From: Nymphaea colorata
Lineage: Eukaryota > Streptophyta > Magnoliopsida > Nymphaeales > Nymphaeaceae
Direction: 5' to 3'
Assembly: GCF_008831285.2 (NCBI RefSeq)
Contig: NC_045151.1
Coordinates: 2,413,544 to 2,477,543, forward strand
DNA: 64,000 nucleotides
The notes under the pieces were generated by a model. It worked only from the letters and a program-made list of their open reading frames with translations, was not told the origin of the DNA and made no database searches. Below, piece by piece: positions 34,181 to 45,481 of this stretch; the stretch's first letter is position 1; the number at the start of each line of letters is the position of its first letter. The translations under genes and the position numbers were made by a program.

Positions 34181-34499
34181 AACTCTTTTTTTTTAATTTT
34201 AAATAAAATGAAATTAAAATGAATGAGATAAAGTACCATAAAACCTTTTTTTATTTAAAATATGTAGAAAACTCTTTTTTTTTATAAAAGAGTGGTCGGC
34301 TTCGTTTCAAGTTTCAAAACATATTTTGATGCGAGGACGAAGCATAAAACGGGGAGAGGTTTGTGCACGTGCGGAGACGCTTATAGCATCAGACTTTGTC
34401 GTTTTGAACTTGATTTTGGATTTTGAGCTTCAAATGATCGATTCGGATCTAAAATTGAGTTTTTGATCTAATTTGGATCTGAAAGTTGGATCTTGAATT

Positions 34500-35255
34500 T
34501 GAATATTGCGTCTAAATTTGGGTTTTGCGCTTGGGTAAAATAACACAATCTTTTAGAAAAATTTGGGGTGGATACAACTATACTCTTAAAGACTCTCAAA
34601 TGTTTTATCTTTATCCTCTGACTCTTAAGAATATAAAGAGGAGGATTTCCTTGCAACTTACAATTGTTCAATTAAATGATAATATAGCAAGCAATCAAAG
34701 CTCAAAATTTTTTTTTATAGGATTATGTAATTGGAAATGGTGTGATATCAACTTCTCAAGAAGATAATCATTAATAGCCCCCTTAGCTACTCCATTTTGT
34801 TGAAGGGTTTCAGCACACATGAATTGATGTTTCATGCCACTATTATTTTCAAAATGTCTATTGTTAAAACATATACATTATTAGTTTCTAAATTTTCAAC
34901 GCTAGTTTCGACCGAGTTCCTACCATTATATAAAATGATTTAAATATCCCAAGGACTTAATTCTTTGTTATCAACCAATAAAATCTTGTAACCTTACATA
35001 AATCATCAATAAATGTCAAATAGAATCTAAAACCATTATAAAACTCTATGAGCTGAGGCCCCTATATGTCGCATGAATAAGTTTGAAAGACTTGCTAGCT
35101 AAACTTTTAGATAAGATAGGCCTAGTCATTTTAGAATGTTGAATCACCAATGAAATATCATGTACATCAGTCAAAATATTGAACAAAAAAATTAAAAGTG
35201 GTCTATTAGATAGATGTCCCAAGTATAAATGTCATAATAATATATTTTGTCTATC
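34500..35255 (-). pseudogene. Minus-strand copia remnant: integrase
   Basis: Minus-strand reading gives ILSKSLASKSFKLIHATYRG then, with frame changes, FRFYLTFIDDLCKVTRFYWL, matching the copia integrase core (LIHCDIWGP...FLTIVDDFSRFTWVYL) with the first Asp replaced. Further on come LQQNGVAKG and then PPLYILKSQRIKIKHLRVF, matching the conserved end of the core. It is the 5' half of the element whose RT lies at 29740-31470. Confidence 0.8.
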
Positions 35256-35257
35256 CT

Positions 35258-35595
35258 CCATGGAAAAAAGACTTTTGAAGGTTAAGCCCAAGCTCAGAAA
35301 GGATGTACAAATTGTCTAGCACCCCTTTCATGCCTACATATGAAGGGCACTCTCTTAGCATAACGAAAACCAATACATCGTCAGAAAATGATAGGAGATT
35401 TGGATACCTACCAATTGATGAGATCCACATGATCTCGATCTGACTTTTCCACCTTAGCCTTAATGCATCTTACTATAATCATTGTAATCCCCAATTGACT
35501 ACTTGCCATGGTTGCAATTGATGTCAACAACATGTTTATTGATACCCTATCTACTAACTTACTATTAAGTCTAAGGAGGAGGATGCCTATACAAA
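35258..35595 (-). pseudogene. L1-type LINE reverse transcriptase, downstream half
   Basis: On the minus strand the frame reads YPNLLSFSDDVLVFVML and then VLDNLYILSELGLNLQKSFF, matching the FADDTLLF box and the following helix (LxxFxxxSGLxxNxxKS) of plant L1 elements. The upstream half is at 40636-41360; the hAT element between them was inserted later. Confidence 0.75.
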
Positions 35596-36084
35596 TAGGG
35601 CAGCACAACGAGTCAAGCCAACTCGAGCTCGACTCAAGCTCACTAAAAAAAATTTGGCTCGAGTTCAACTCGTTTATAAACGAGATTGAGCTTACATTTA
35701 TACTCAAAATGATAAACTGGTTGAGTCACCAAGTCAGCTTGTTTAAACTCGACTCAATTCACTACCTAAAATCAGTTGAATCCCAAAAAACTGGTTCACA
35801 AATTTTTCAAAACCAGCTCACCGGTTTAGCGTAAAAACAAAATTTTTCACTATTCACCAGATTGATCCCTTTCTTTTGACTGCTTTCTATTTCTCTTCTA
35901 TCAACCAAAAAACTCTAACCAACACTACCCCACCTGCACAACAGCACCATCGGCTTGCCACCAGCCCGCTGCCATCTGTAGTGCTGCTTGCCTGCTTCAG
36001 GGTTCTGCCAGACCACCGTTGGCACACTGCAACCAAATCTTTGCCCGACCGCTGTTGGCCCATTGCTTCCAAGTCTGAATCGGA

Positions 36085-36130
36085 CCACCACTCTCTCTCT
36101 CTCTCTCACAAACACACACACACACACACA
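36085..36130. repeat. Compound microsatellite (CT)n(CA)n
   Basis: CT repeat followed by CA repeat within the hAT element. Confidence 0.9.
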
Positions 36131-37284
36131 GACATCTCACCTCACCCATTGCCGATCAGCCATTGGATTCACTTCTCTCTGACTCACTCTCACACAGTGG
36201 CAATGCCCTCCACCAATTTCAGAAGAACTCAGCCAGCTCCCAATCCCATTCAGCTCCACGGCTCTAGACAACAACACCATCATTTTACCACCGGCACTTT
36301 TTGTGCTCATGTTTGCCTCTATATTAGGTGGGGGTAAGTGCATAAAAGAATTTCTGATCTTGAATATATAAAGGCTAGCTGCAATTCTTGAATGTTTGAT
36401 CTCGAATTATCTGCTGTGGTAATTCTAATGAAGCTCCAATTAGATTGGATATCCTATCAATTGCTTCAGAAAAATCAGATATGAACAATATTTTAACATT
36501 AGATTAAGAAAATAGATTGGATTTGGATGTAAGTAATGACATCCAATCGAGTTTGGATTTAGATACAGTCTTAAATACATATCTCCAATAAGTGTACCAT
36601 GTTTTTATTCAATTTTAGCATTTGATTAACTTTTCTTTAAGCGATGCATATATATAATAATAATAAATTATGTTTGTTTATACGGGTGTAAAAAATGGAA
36701 ATGATGCCATGTGTTCTAGTTGGACATAATTTTGGTGGTAAAGGTATGAACATCTATTGCTTTTTCATTGATTTTTGTCTATTGTTGTTTGGATGATTAT
36801 GATAGTTGAATTTATTAATGCCCTTTGACCTAGACATAAAGACAACGAATTCTTTCATGGAGCTTCTCTAGATGACCTGTTTTTTCTTACATAATTCACT
36901 TTCTATTTATTGCTTATCTAACACTTACTTTGAGTTATATTTTCATATGTTTATCCATTTCATTTAGCAAATAGTTTTATTATCTAATGAAAATGTTGCA
37001 TTATTAATGTTGTGTTTTCGGATTTCATTGTGAGCCCATATAATAAAACAGAGTATTTGATAAGATGTTTGAGTTTCTGAGAACGAGGTTTACTTATTAA
37101 AGTTGGCATATTGCTAATGCTATCCACAACAAGTTCTCTTCGTATGCATGAGGATTATAGTAGACTAGAACTTTTAATTATTGTGTTATGTATCTTGATG
37201 TTGACCTATATGAGGCATTAATTGTTGCGTTATTTTTATATATTTATTAAAATTATTGTTGTGTATTTTTGTGCATAGAAGAAG

Positions 37285-39132
37285 AATGTCATCACCAAGC
37301 AAAAATGCTACAGACAAAGACAAACAACCAATATGTAGTTTAGGAACAGGTTCAACAAATCCCCTTGCCCTGAGAATCTCTACCCAAAAGTCTAGCTGAC
37401 AGTAATTTAGATCATACTTATTTAAAGTCTAGGAAAAATGAGGTTGTAAGCATGGACAAAGTTAATGAAGCAATGATTGGTAATGTATGAAAAGACAAAG
37501 GGCAATGACTTCTTTAGTTTGGAATGGTCTTGAAGAAGTAATTGTTGGTAGTATGAAAAAGGTAAATGCAAGTATTACAAAACAACGTTTGTTATAAATA
37601 CAGGAGGAGTAAACCATTAATGAAAAAATACAAGTTTGTGTCATGTCCTGGTAATATGAAGCAAAATATTTTTTTATATTAGTGAAGTTTCGTGTCTTAA
37701 AAATGAATAAATGTGTAAAGGCATCAAACTTGATGCACAAAAAATAAAAGAGATAATAGTGAAAATGATTGTTTGTCATAAGTATGTATTTAATATGGTT
37801 GAATGTTGCTTGTTTACATTTTTACTAAGCATGTTTTTCTAAATTAGTCACACATTTCAAGAACAATGGTAAAAAGAGATGTTGGAAAGAAAGAAGTTGA
37901 ATAAATATTTTAAAGATATCACATCTATTGGTTTGACAACGAATATGTGAACATCAAATCAACAAATTGGGTATATAACTATTACAGTTCACTTCATAGA
38001 TTATGCATAGACACTTCAAAAGTGTAATCAGTTTCAACCAAGTCGAACCGCTTTATTCTGAAAAAAAAATAGCAAATGTAATTGCTAAACATCTTCAAGA
38101 ATGGAAAATAAAGAAGAATCAGGTCACATCCATTACAATTGACAATGTTTCTTCTAATGATTTTCTTGTAAGAATATGGAAGAAATTTTTGCAGAAAAAA
38201 GTGTACATTTATATCAAGGTGGTAAAATTTTCATGTGCATTGTTTTCTACATATTTTAAATATAATGGTGCAAGATGGTTTGTCTGCTATTAGAAATGAA
38301 CTTCGTATTTAGAGAGGCAGTCAAATATATAAAATGCACCTAATCAAGATTTCACAACTTTCAAGCTATAGTAGATGAACTTGAAATTCGTGATCAAAAG
38401 AAGTTTGTATTAGACATTGCAACTCAATGAAATTTTACTTTTTATATTAGAGGTTGCACTTATAAACAAAGATGTTTTTGCTATATATTATATAAAATAT
38501 GTTGGTTTTGCATGATTGTTGGAACTAAATTAATTGGAAAAAGTACAAAAATATGTACTTTTTTTGGAGCATTTTATAATGTTTCTCTGTTTTTTAGTGT
38601 TCAAGTATCCAACAACAAACTTGTTTTTCCTAGAAATTTAGGGGTGCAAAAAATATTACAAGAGCAAATTGAAAATTGATGTAGATTTATGAAGATAATG
38701 GCAACCAAAATGAAATAGAAGTTTGATAAGTATTGCACAGTGCATTGATGGCTATTGCTTCTAAACTAGATCCAATGATAAAGTTGAAGTTGATGTCATC
38801 AGAGTTTGTCTTTTCAAAGGTTTTTAGTCAAACAAAAAAAAAAAAAGATGAAATGACATTCATAAAAAATACACTACAAGAGCTTTATAACAACTATGTT
38901 GCTATAATTGAAGGTTTTAGTAGAGATACTGAATGTGATGCTAGTACTTTGGTGGAAAGAAAAAACAATTAAAATACCTCATTTATCACATATGGTACAA
39001 GATATATTGTGTATTTCTATTACTAAAATTGCTTTTGAATCTGCTTTCAGTACTAGAGATCAAGTTGTGCATGAAAGTCGTAGTCCATTGAGTCCAATGA
39101 TAGTAAAAAAATTAGTTTGTGTAGGTGATTAA
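37285..39132 (+). pseudogene. hAT transposase pseudogene (BED / RICESLEEPER-like)
   Basis: An ATG at 37285 opens a short frame (MSSPSKNATDKDKQP). At about 37565 the text CKYYKTTFVINTGG with a following KNTSLCH resembles a BED zinc finger with one cysteine changed. At 37920-38060 the frame reads GLTTNM, a TGA where Trp is expected, then TSNQQIGYITITVHFID and SFNQVEP, then AKHLQEWKI and ITIDNVSSND. These are the catalytic-core blocks of RICESLEEPER/DAYSLEEPER proteins. At 38985-39132 the C-terminal dimerisation block reads FESAFSTRDQVV and RSPLSPMIVKKLVC. Multiple stops and frameshifts show it is inactive. Confidence 0.88.
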
Positions 39133-40024
39133 ATAAAATAGTACGGTGACCCAATGAATGTTGTACTGATATGCTAAAGGTAAGTATTACAATGTATTTC
39201 TAACAAAGTTTATAATGTTTACTTGTCTTTATGTGTTATAGTAGTTGTATATTGATCAATTACTATTGAGTTCATTGTAGGACAATACTGAAGATGAATG
39301 ATAGCATGATTCAACATCACTGTTGGCTTCTTTGTAGAACACTATTGTCTATCGTGCTCATAGTCATCCAATGTTGATTTCCTTTTCCTCCCCACTAGTT
39401 TTCTGCTGGCATTATGTAAAAGTTTATATATTTTTTTAATTTGTGGCCTATAAGTGGTAGGTTGAAATGTTTAGGGATCTACTAACTTTGTTTTGCATTT
39501 ATTGCAGTCATTTGTACGATTTTGAATGTGCATCAAAGGACAATTTAATAAAAAACTTCGATGTTTGCTGAGATTTTAACTTTGGCTACTTAGAAGATCT
39601 GAACAATTTTGAACTTCATTGTAATGTCTTATTCTTGTTCTTTACGCTAGAGATTTATTTCTTTGGATGTTGAATTTCTTGTTTTTTTGTTATTTTTTAA
39701 GTCAAAATTGATTAACTGAAAATTGCATTAGCATTTTATTAGCTTGCAAAATGCATTCTTGAAAATACTTTTAGTTGTGATTGTTTTTTAGAACTATATG
39801 GTTGTGTGGGTTTGCTCATTTATTAGTTGTGTGGAATTCTTCAATGATATGGTTAGTTGTACATGACCAATGTAGTTCTAAGTTGAATGAACATTCAGTA
39901 AAGATGAATCACAGTCTTAGTTGAAGTTGCTATTGAATTGAATGGGTGCAAACCTGCTAATATGGAGGTCTAAGCTGTATATGTTTTGGAATGAGCTCTC
40001 ATAAGTTCTTGATGATTTTGTTTT

Positions 40025-40170
40025 CATGGACTCTATCATATTTCCATATGATCAAACTCTTTAACTGAATTCATTTTACTACAGCAGTTGATGGTTTGTT
40101 TATATGGACTTTGTCATATTTCCATATGATCAAACTCTATTTTAACTGAATTCATTCTGTCACAGCAGAT
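40025..40170. repeat. Two-copy tandem repeat, about 75 bp
   Basis: Copies share ATATTTCCATATGATCAAACTC, then TTTAACTGAATTCATT and ACAGCAG. Confidence 0.85.
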
Positions 40171-40272
40171 ATCTCAGGATGCTTTAGGAGGGGAGATTTT
40201 ATGTAGCCCAACGTTCTATTTGAACTATAATATCGATTATCGAGTAATATGTTTTGATAGCCTGCTCTTAGA

Positions 40273-40480
40273 TATTGTGATATTGTGGATATAAACATTT
40301 TGTAAGGAGTTAAACAAGTTGAGTTAAATGAGTTAAACTACATGAGCCAAACAAATTAATTGAGTTAATCGAGCTCTGATATTGTGGACAGAAACATCTT
40401 GTAAGGAGTTAAACATGATAAAGGGGTTGAGTTAAATGAGTTGAGTTAAACTATTTGAGATAAGCGAGTCAAATGATTAA
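40273..40480. repeat. Two-copy tandem repeat near the 3' end of the hAT element
   Basis: GATATTGTGGA(T/C)A.AAACAT(T/C)TTGTAAGGAGTTAAAC and GAGTTAAATGAGTT recur about 105 bp apart. Confidence 0.8.
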
Positions 40481-40635
40481 ATGAGTAGAGCTTGAGCTCG
40501 ATGTTATGTAATTGAGTCGAGCTTGAGCTGTAATTGAGTCGAGCTCGAGCCAGTAAAATGGAGCTCGACTTGAGTTGAAGTTGAGTTCGAGATCAAGTTT
40601 TTGGATTCGCTCGACTCAGCTCGTATGCAACCTTA

Positions 40636-41360
40636 TCTACAAAGGAAGTGACAACAAACCCTATCATGAGCCTTGATCCAATCTTTCCCTCATCACTACC
40701 TTTACTTCAATGTATTGCAGGAAGAAAGCCACTGATGGCTGCTCAATCCATCAGTATACTTAGTCACCTTTGATATAAGCTCCTATTTTTCTAATTCTCC
40801 ATCAACTTGAATATTCTAAAGTTTTCAGTTGTAATTACATAATATTTTCTTTTTTCCTCCATCGATCAAAGCAATTGCAGATAGATTTGTGCATCTTTTC
40901 TATCGATTACACATTTATTCAGCTTTCTTTTCTAAGCCTTGCTCAATACATCTAAGTTCATGTATACTGATGGCTGCTTCTGATTTTCCAGTGATGGCAT
41001 CACCTCATGCTCATTAGTCAGATTTTTATGCAATGATCACTTTGACAAGAATGCCACCTGATCCATCCTTTATCCTTTCTAAAGTCTCCTTCATCCTATT
41101 TGCCCAGATCCTAGAGATAATCTTGTACACTGCACTACATAGTGAAATTGGTCTCAAGTGTTGCACCCCCTAATTTCATCCTGCTTCGAAATGAACAATA
41201 TAATTTGATTTGTTCACCCTTTTGATACCTTCTCCACCTGAAAAAAGTTATCTACTATACTTACATGTCAGTCCCATTAATATCCCAAAGGTTTTGGAAG
41301 AACTCCACTGTGAAACTACCAGATTCAAGGCGCTTGTTGTAATTGAGGAGCACCATTGTT
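40636..41360 (-). pseudogene. L1-type LINE reverse transcriptase, upstream half
   Basis: Minus-strand reading begins SFTVEFFQNLWDINGTDM (about 41260-41320), matching GFTxEFFKxxWDIxGxD of plant L1 RT. It continues after frameshifts with LRPISLCSAVYKIISRIWANRM (fragment kept under two frames, about 41070-41160) and ends with KAHDRVCCHFL at about 40640-40670, matching the KAYDRVxWxFL box. It continues, after the hAT element, at 35595. Stops show it is dead. Confidence 0.82.
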
Positions 41361-41460
41361 GCTTTTTTTTTTTTCTTCTTCTTCCTTCTTCTTCTCAAGT
41401 TAGAAAAACCTGTGATTAGGACACAATATTTGAACATATCGCTTTGATACACATGACGTG

Positions 41461-41905
41461 TGCCTGTTTCTATACTTAGGGAAGATCAAACTTACTAGAA
41501 GTCCTTGTGTGTTGTAGTTGAGGAGGGTGAGGACGCATACATTTTAACAATGAAAGTGACCGGCCACTCTTGATGAAGACAAGCGAAACCAAGCCTTAAT
41601 TTTACAAGACTGATACAGACCGTGTATTACCCGATATGCCAAGCTTTTATTCTCAATAATTTAGACAGGACATCACTTCCTTTAAAGGATAACGCCAGAA
41701 TTTATTTGAACGTGTCCCTGGGGCTGTCTCTCATCTGGTGGATGCTCATGACCAGTGTCCATGAAATTAAGAAGGGAAAAAATAATTGATTAAACCAAGT
41801 CTTACCAATTTGGTAGCCTTGTTTGAAGTCATAAGCGTACTTTATTTTGTATATTTTGTTCAGCAGAGCACCGGGGAGGAAGCAATAGTTGACATCCCCA
41901 TGCTC
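41461..41905. other. No gene recognised
   Basis: Intergenic sequence before the minisatellite. Confidence 0.5.
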
Positions 41906-41910
41906 AAGGG

Positions 41911-42180
41911 CATACATTTTGTACGAGCTCCAATTCAGGCATCGGCGCAGCCCAGGGCTTAGAGGCTGACATTTTGTGCGAGCTTCAACTCATGCATGGG
42001 CGCGATCCAATGCTCTAGGGTTGACATTTTGTGTGAGCTTTAACGCAGGCATCGGTGCAGCCCTGGGTTGAGGGGCTGACATTTTGTGCAAGCTTCAGGC
42101 ATTGGTGCAGCCCTAGGCTAGGTTGACATCTTGTGCAAGCTTTTAACTCAAGCATCCGTGCAGCCCTGTGTAAGGGCAGA
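41911..42180. repeat. Minisatellite, about four to five units of 47-65 bp
   Basis: Each unit contains TGACATTTTGTG(C/T)(G/A)AGCTT, a CA(G/T)GCAT.GG(C/T)GC segment and CCC(A/T)GG. Units differ in length and sequence. The minus-strand frame over it is a repeat artefact. Confidence 0.9.
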
Positions 42181-42671
42181 GGAAAGGGGGGCTCATGGGC
42201 CCTAACCCTCTTTTCAATTAAAATATGCATCTAAATTTTAGAAAATTTTATTTGTTTATAAATAAATATTTTAAAAAATGATACCGCGTCAAATTTTAAT
42301 TTGATCCATCACGAAAAATTTCTAATTTCTAACTGTGCCTTTGACCCAGGCACAGGAACTCTAACTCTTGGGTACTAGGATTTCCTTCTCCTCACCCATA
42401 CTTTGGTTGGTGGAATTATAGTGTGGAATGTTGTGGATTGTATGGGAACCATTCCCCTTGAATCTGTTGAATCTTATGAACTCTGCATTAGTTTTCCAGG
42501 CTTGCCTTGCGCTTGCAATGGCCCAAGATCCATCCACTATCCATATCCACATATACATAAAAACCAGGAGAGAAGAACAGGGAAATGGGTGGGTGGGTGG
42601 CGAGATTCGACCACCTCCTCCACAAGCACGGCCACCGCCATCACCGCTACCACCACCAACAACAACGATTC

Positions 42672-44660
42672 ATGTGGACGACTAGGCTGCAGCCCTGGCC
42701 CTTCATTCCTCCTCCACCCACTTTACGCCGATACCATCCTCGCCACCACATTCCTCTCTCTGCTTTTCCACGACCCGTCGTCTCTGTTGCTGCCTCCTCC
42801 TCCTCCAGCACTGCTGCCACCGCCGCCACCGTTACCAGCGACTCACATCTTCAGTACCTCTGTAAGCAACGCAATCTCGAAGAAGCTGTCCGCTTTCTTC
42901 TGAGTCTAGAGGACGGGCGCCAACTGAGCCAGCAAACCTATGAATCCCTCATCCTCGCCTGCACGCGCCGGAAGGCTCTCCGGCTCGGCCGGGTCGTCCA
43001 GCGGCACCTCATCGATCACGGGCTCGCCCAAGACACCTTCCTCGCCACGAAACTTATCAATATGTACTCTGCTTGCGACTCCATTAACGAAGCTCGACTT
43101 GTCTTCAATGCCGTGGAGAAACCGTCCATCTTCTTGTACAATGCTCTTATTCGGGCGTTCGCCCTGATCGGCCACTTCGACGAGTCCCTCGCTCTCTTTC
43201 GGCAATTGATCGACGACGCTGCCGTCGACATCGACCGGTTCACTTATCCCTACGTTCTGAAGGCTTGTTGCGCCTCCGAGCTGCTTGGCCTTGGGAAGCA
43301 AATCCATGGCCATATTCTTCGGAAAGGATTCGAGTCCGACGTCTACATCTCCACCACCCTGGTTGATATGTACGCGAAATGCAGGCGCATTAAATATGCG
43401 CGGAGAGTGTTTGTTGAAATGCCTGAGAAGAATGTCGTCAGCTGGAGTGCGATGATCGCATCCCATGTGAAGAACGGGCGAATAGAGGATGCTTTGGAGA
43501 TTTTCCGGGAGATGATGGACGTGGGGATCTCTCCCAATTCTGTCACTCTGGTTAGCATTCTTCAGGGGTTTGGAACGTTGTCTGCTCTGGGTCAGGGGAA
43601 AACGGCTCATGCCTTTGTTCTACGGAGGGGATTGGAGTCGATTTTGTCGGTTAGGAACTCACTTGTGGCAATGTACGCGAAATGCGGTGCCTTGGTTGAT
43701 GCAAGGAAAGTGTTCGAGCGAATGCCTAAGAGAGACACGGTTTCTTGGAATTCCATGATAGCTGGCTATGGTGTCAATGGGCTTGCAGCAAAGGCGATTG
43801 GCGTTTTCGAGGAGATGATTCAAGCTCGAATACCACCTAGCGAGGTTACGTTCTTGAGCTTATTGGGTGCTTGCAGCCATGTTGGTCTGGTCGAAGAGAG
43901 TCTCCGATTCTTCGAATCCATGGAGAAGCAGTATGATATTTCACCATGGGTAGAGCATTATGCTTGCATGGTTGATATCCTCGGTCGAGCTGGACTATTG
44001 GAAGAGGCAGCTAAGCTCATCGAGAAAATGCCAAGTGAACCTAGTGCAACCGTCTGGGGTGCGCTTCTTGGTGCATGTAGAATTCATGGCAACGTAGAGC
44101 TAGCAGAGAGAGCAACACAGTTCCTTTTCGAGTTGGAGCCGTTGAACGCTGGTAACTATGTACTGCTTGCCGACATATATGCAAAAGCAGGAAGGTGGGA
44201 AGATGTTGCTAGGGTGAAGAGAATGGTTGAAGAAAGAGGGTTGCAAAAGGTGTCGGGTTGCAGTTGGATAGAGGTTAGGAAGTGGATCTATTCTTTTGTT
44301 TCACTGGACCAACCGAATCCTCAAATTGAGCAGGTTCATGCTTTGCTGCTTAAGATTTCAAGAGAGATGAAACAAAGGGGTTATGTCCCCAATACTGATA
44401 TTGTACTTTATGAACTTCAGCAACATGAGAAGGAGCAGGTCCTACTGGGACACAGTGAAAAGTTGGCTCTAGGTTTTGGCCTCATCAATACCAGCAGCCC
44501 TGAGATCATCCGGATAACCAAGAACCTTCGCCTGTGCGAAGACTGCCACTCGATGACAAAGTTCGTTTCCGAGTTTACAGGGAGGGAAATTCTTGTGCGT
44601 GACGTGAATCGCTTCCACCATTTCAAAGATGGATCTTGTTCATGCTCGGATTATTGGTGA
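42672..44660 (+). CDS. CRR2: PLS-class pentatricopeptide protein with E and DYW domains, CRR2 ortholog
   Basis: CRR2 acts in the chloroplast in processing of the rps7-ndhB transcript and so is needed for the NDH complex. The 662-residue reading starts at the ATG at 42672 (MWTTRLQPWPF). I prefer it to the in-frame ATG at 42585 because Arabidopsis CRR2 also starts MWT and is about 657 residues, and because the His-rich 29-residue extension looks like translated leader. A Ser/Thr/Ala-rich transit peptide is followed by PPR repeats with the expected wording (VVSWSAMI, TVSWNSMIAGYG, EHYACMVDILGRAG). An E domain follows, then a full DYW domain with the deaminase-like HSEKLA zinc motif, CEDCH and the terminal DYW. 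Key matches to CRR2 are IHGNVELAERA, NAGNYVLLADIYA, YSFVSLDQPNP and the DYW block. The gene has no intron, typical for PPR genes. I recognised it from family knowledge, not from a search. Confidence 0.92.
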   Translation: MWTTRLQPWPFIPPPPTLRRYHPRHHIPLSAFPRPVVSVAASSSSSTAATAATVTSDSHLQYLCKQRNLEEAVRFLLSLEDGRQLSQQTYESLILACTRRKALRLGRVVQRHLIDHGLAQDTFLATKLINMYSACDSINEARLVFNAVEKPSIFLYNALIRAFALIGHFDESLALFRQLIDDAAVDIDRFTYPYVLKACCASELLGLGKQIHGHILRKGFESDVYISTTLVDMYAKCRRIKYARRVFVEMPEKNVVSWSAMIASHVKNGRIEDALEIFREMMDVGISPNSVTLVSILQGFGTLSALGQGKTAHAFVLRRGLESILSVRNSLVAMYAKCGALVDARKVFERMPKRDTVSWNSMIAGYGVNGLAAKAIGVFEEMIQARIPPSEVTFLSLLGACSHVGLVEESLRFFESMEKQYDISPWVEHYACMVDILGRAGLLEEAAKLIEKMPSEPSATVWGALLGACRIHGNVELAERATQFLFELEPLNAGNYVLLADIYAKAGRWEDVARVKRMVEERGLQKVSGCSWIEVRKWIYSFVSLDQPNPQIEQVHALLLKISREMKQRGYVPNTDIVLYELQQHEKEQVLLGHSEKLALGFGLINTSSPEIIRITKNLRLCEDCHSMTKFVSEFTGREILVRDVNRFHHFKDGSCSCSDYW

Positions 44661-45431
44661 TAGCTAAAACACTCGGGATGGCATCACTTCAGAGACGGAT
44701 TGGGTTCCCATTGTGGTTATTTACAATGGCTGAACCCTCAGATTGATTCGTTTTTTGATGACCATATACATGACTACATGTTCTTCCAGCTTAAGACAAC
44801 CATGACCAGGAGGAGCGATGGAGCGGTGACTGATTGATCTTCAGTGAAGTTAATGGTTCCGTTGATATACAAAAGAAACTAGCAATATACAGAAGAAATT
44901 AACAGCTTAACTCTCGATAACAGAGAAGTGATCTCCAAACTCAGCCTAGTGGGCCTTCTGCTCTTTAAATTGGTATCACTGGTTTTGGCTCATCAAACGT
45001 GGGCCGCAGTTAAGAAATCAAAAGAGTACTTCTACATGGTCCAACCAGCAACCAGATCTTTAATTTTGATGGGTGGTGTTGGAGAATAGTCGACTCATGT
45101 GGATCGAGACCAGGCTCGCCTAGAGAAAGAATAGAATTCCAATTGACAGCAGTAGAGAATTGGAACTATTGCTCTCCAAGTTGGTGCCAAGTTATTCTTG
45201 TCAAGATTTTAAAGATTTTGATGGGAATATGGTTGTGATCTGGAACTTTAATTCTGTATTCCGAAACCTTCCAATAGTTAAAGACTGTAACTAATGTAAA
45301 AAAATTTTATTCTTTTTTTGCTTGTAAGGTTCTTAAAAGAACACGATCTTCGACGGTTGAAGCGATGCGTAATATGATACTCAGCAAAAAAATTCTTCTC
45401 TTCTGTTTCTGGTTCATATTGACATCAAAAT

Positions 45432-45435
<4 letters not shown>

Positions 45436-45478
<43 letters not shown>
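45436..45478. repeat. (CT)n microsatellite
   Basis: About 21 uninterrupted CT units. Confidence 0.95.

Positions 45479-45481
<3 letters not shown>

Larger units (their letters stand above)
31480..34500. mobile_element. Unclassified insertion of about 3 kb splitting a copia pol
   Basis: This stretch separates the integrase and RT halves of the minus-strand copia. It has no recognised coding domain. It holds a tandem repeat (33225-33560), AT-rich stretches with TATATACATATA phrases (32410-32460 and 32560-32600), and a G/C-rich island (33960-34180). Boundaries are approximate and no target duplication was found by eye. Confidence 0.45.
35588..40643 (+). mobile_element. hAT element with RICESLEEPER-type transposase remains
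   Basis: The element spans 35596-40635. The 5' end TAGGGCAGCACAACGAGTC and the inverted 3' end TAAGGTTGCATACGAGCTGAGTC form terminal inverted repeats of hAT style. The 8-bp target duplications TATACAAA (35588-35595) and TCTACAAA (40636-40643) match at 7 of 8. Both subterminal regions are rich in GAGCTCGA/TCGAGC phrases. Inside is a broken plus-strand transposase. The insertion split an older LINE. Confidence 0.9.

Noticed and set aside
35876-36337. Plus-strand frame of 153 codons inside the hAT element
   Set aside because: Includes CT/CA microsatellite translation, and no transposase or other domain is recognised.
41911-42180. CRISPR-like regular repeat array
   Set aside because: Units vary in length and there are no unique equal-length spacers; this is a plant minisatellite.
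42906-43610. Long minus-strand frame of 234 codons inside CRR2
   Set aside because: It is the shadow of the PPR gene; no domain and codon pattern follows the plus strand.
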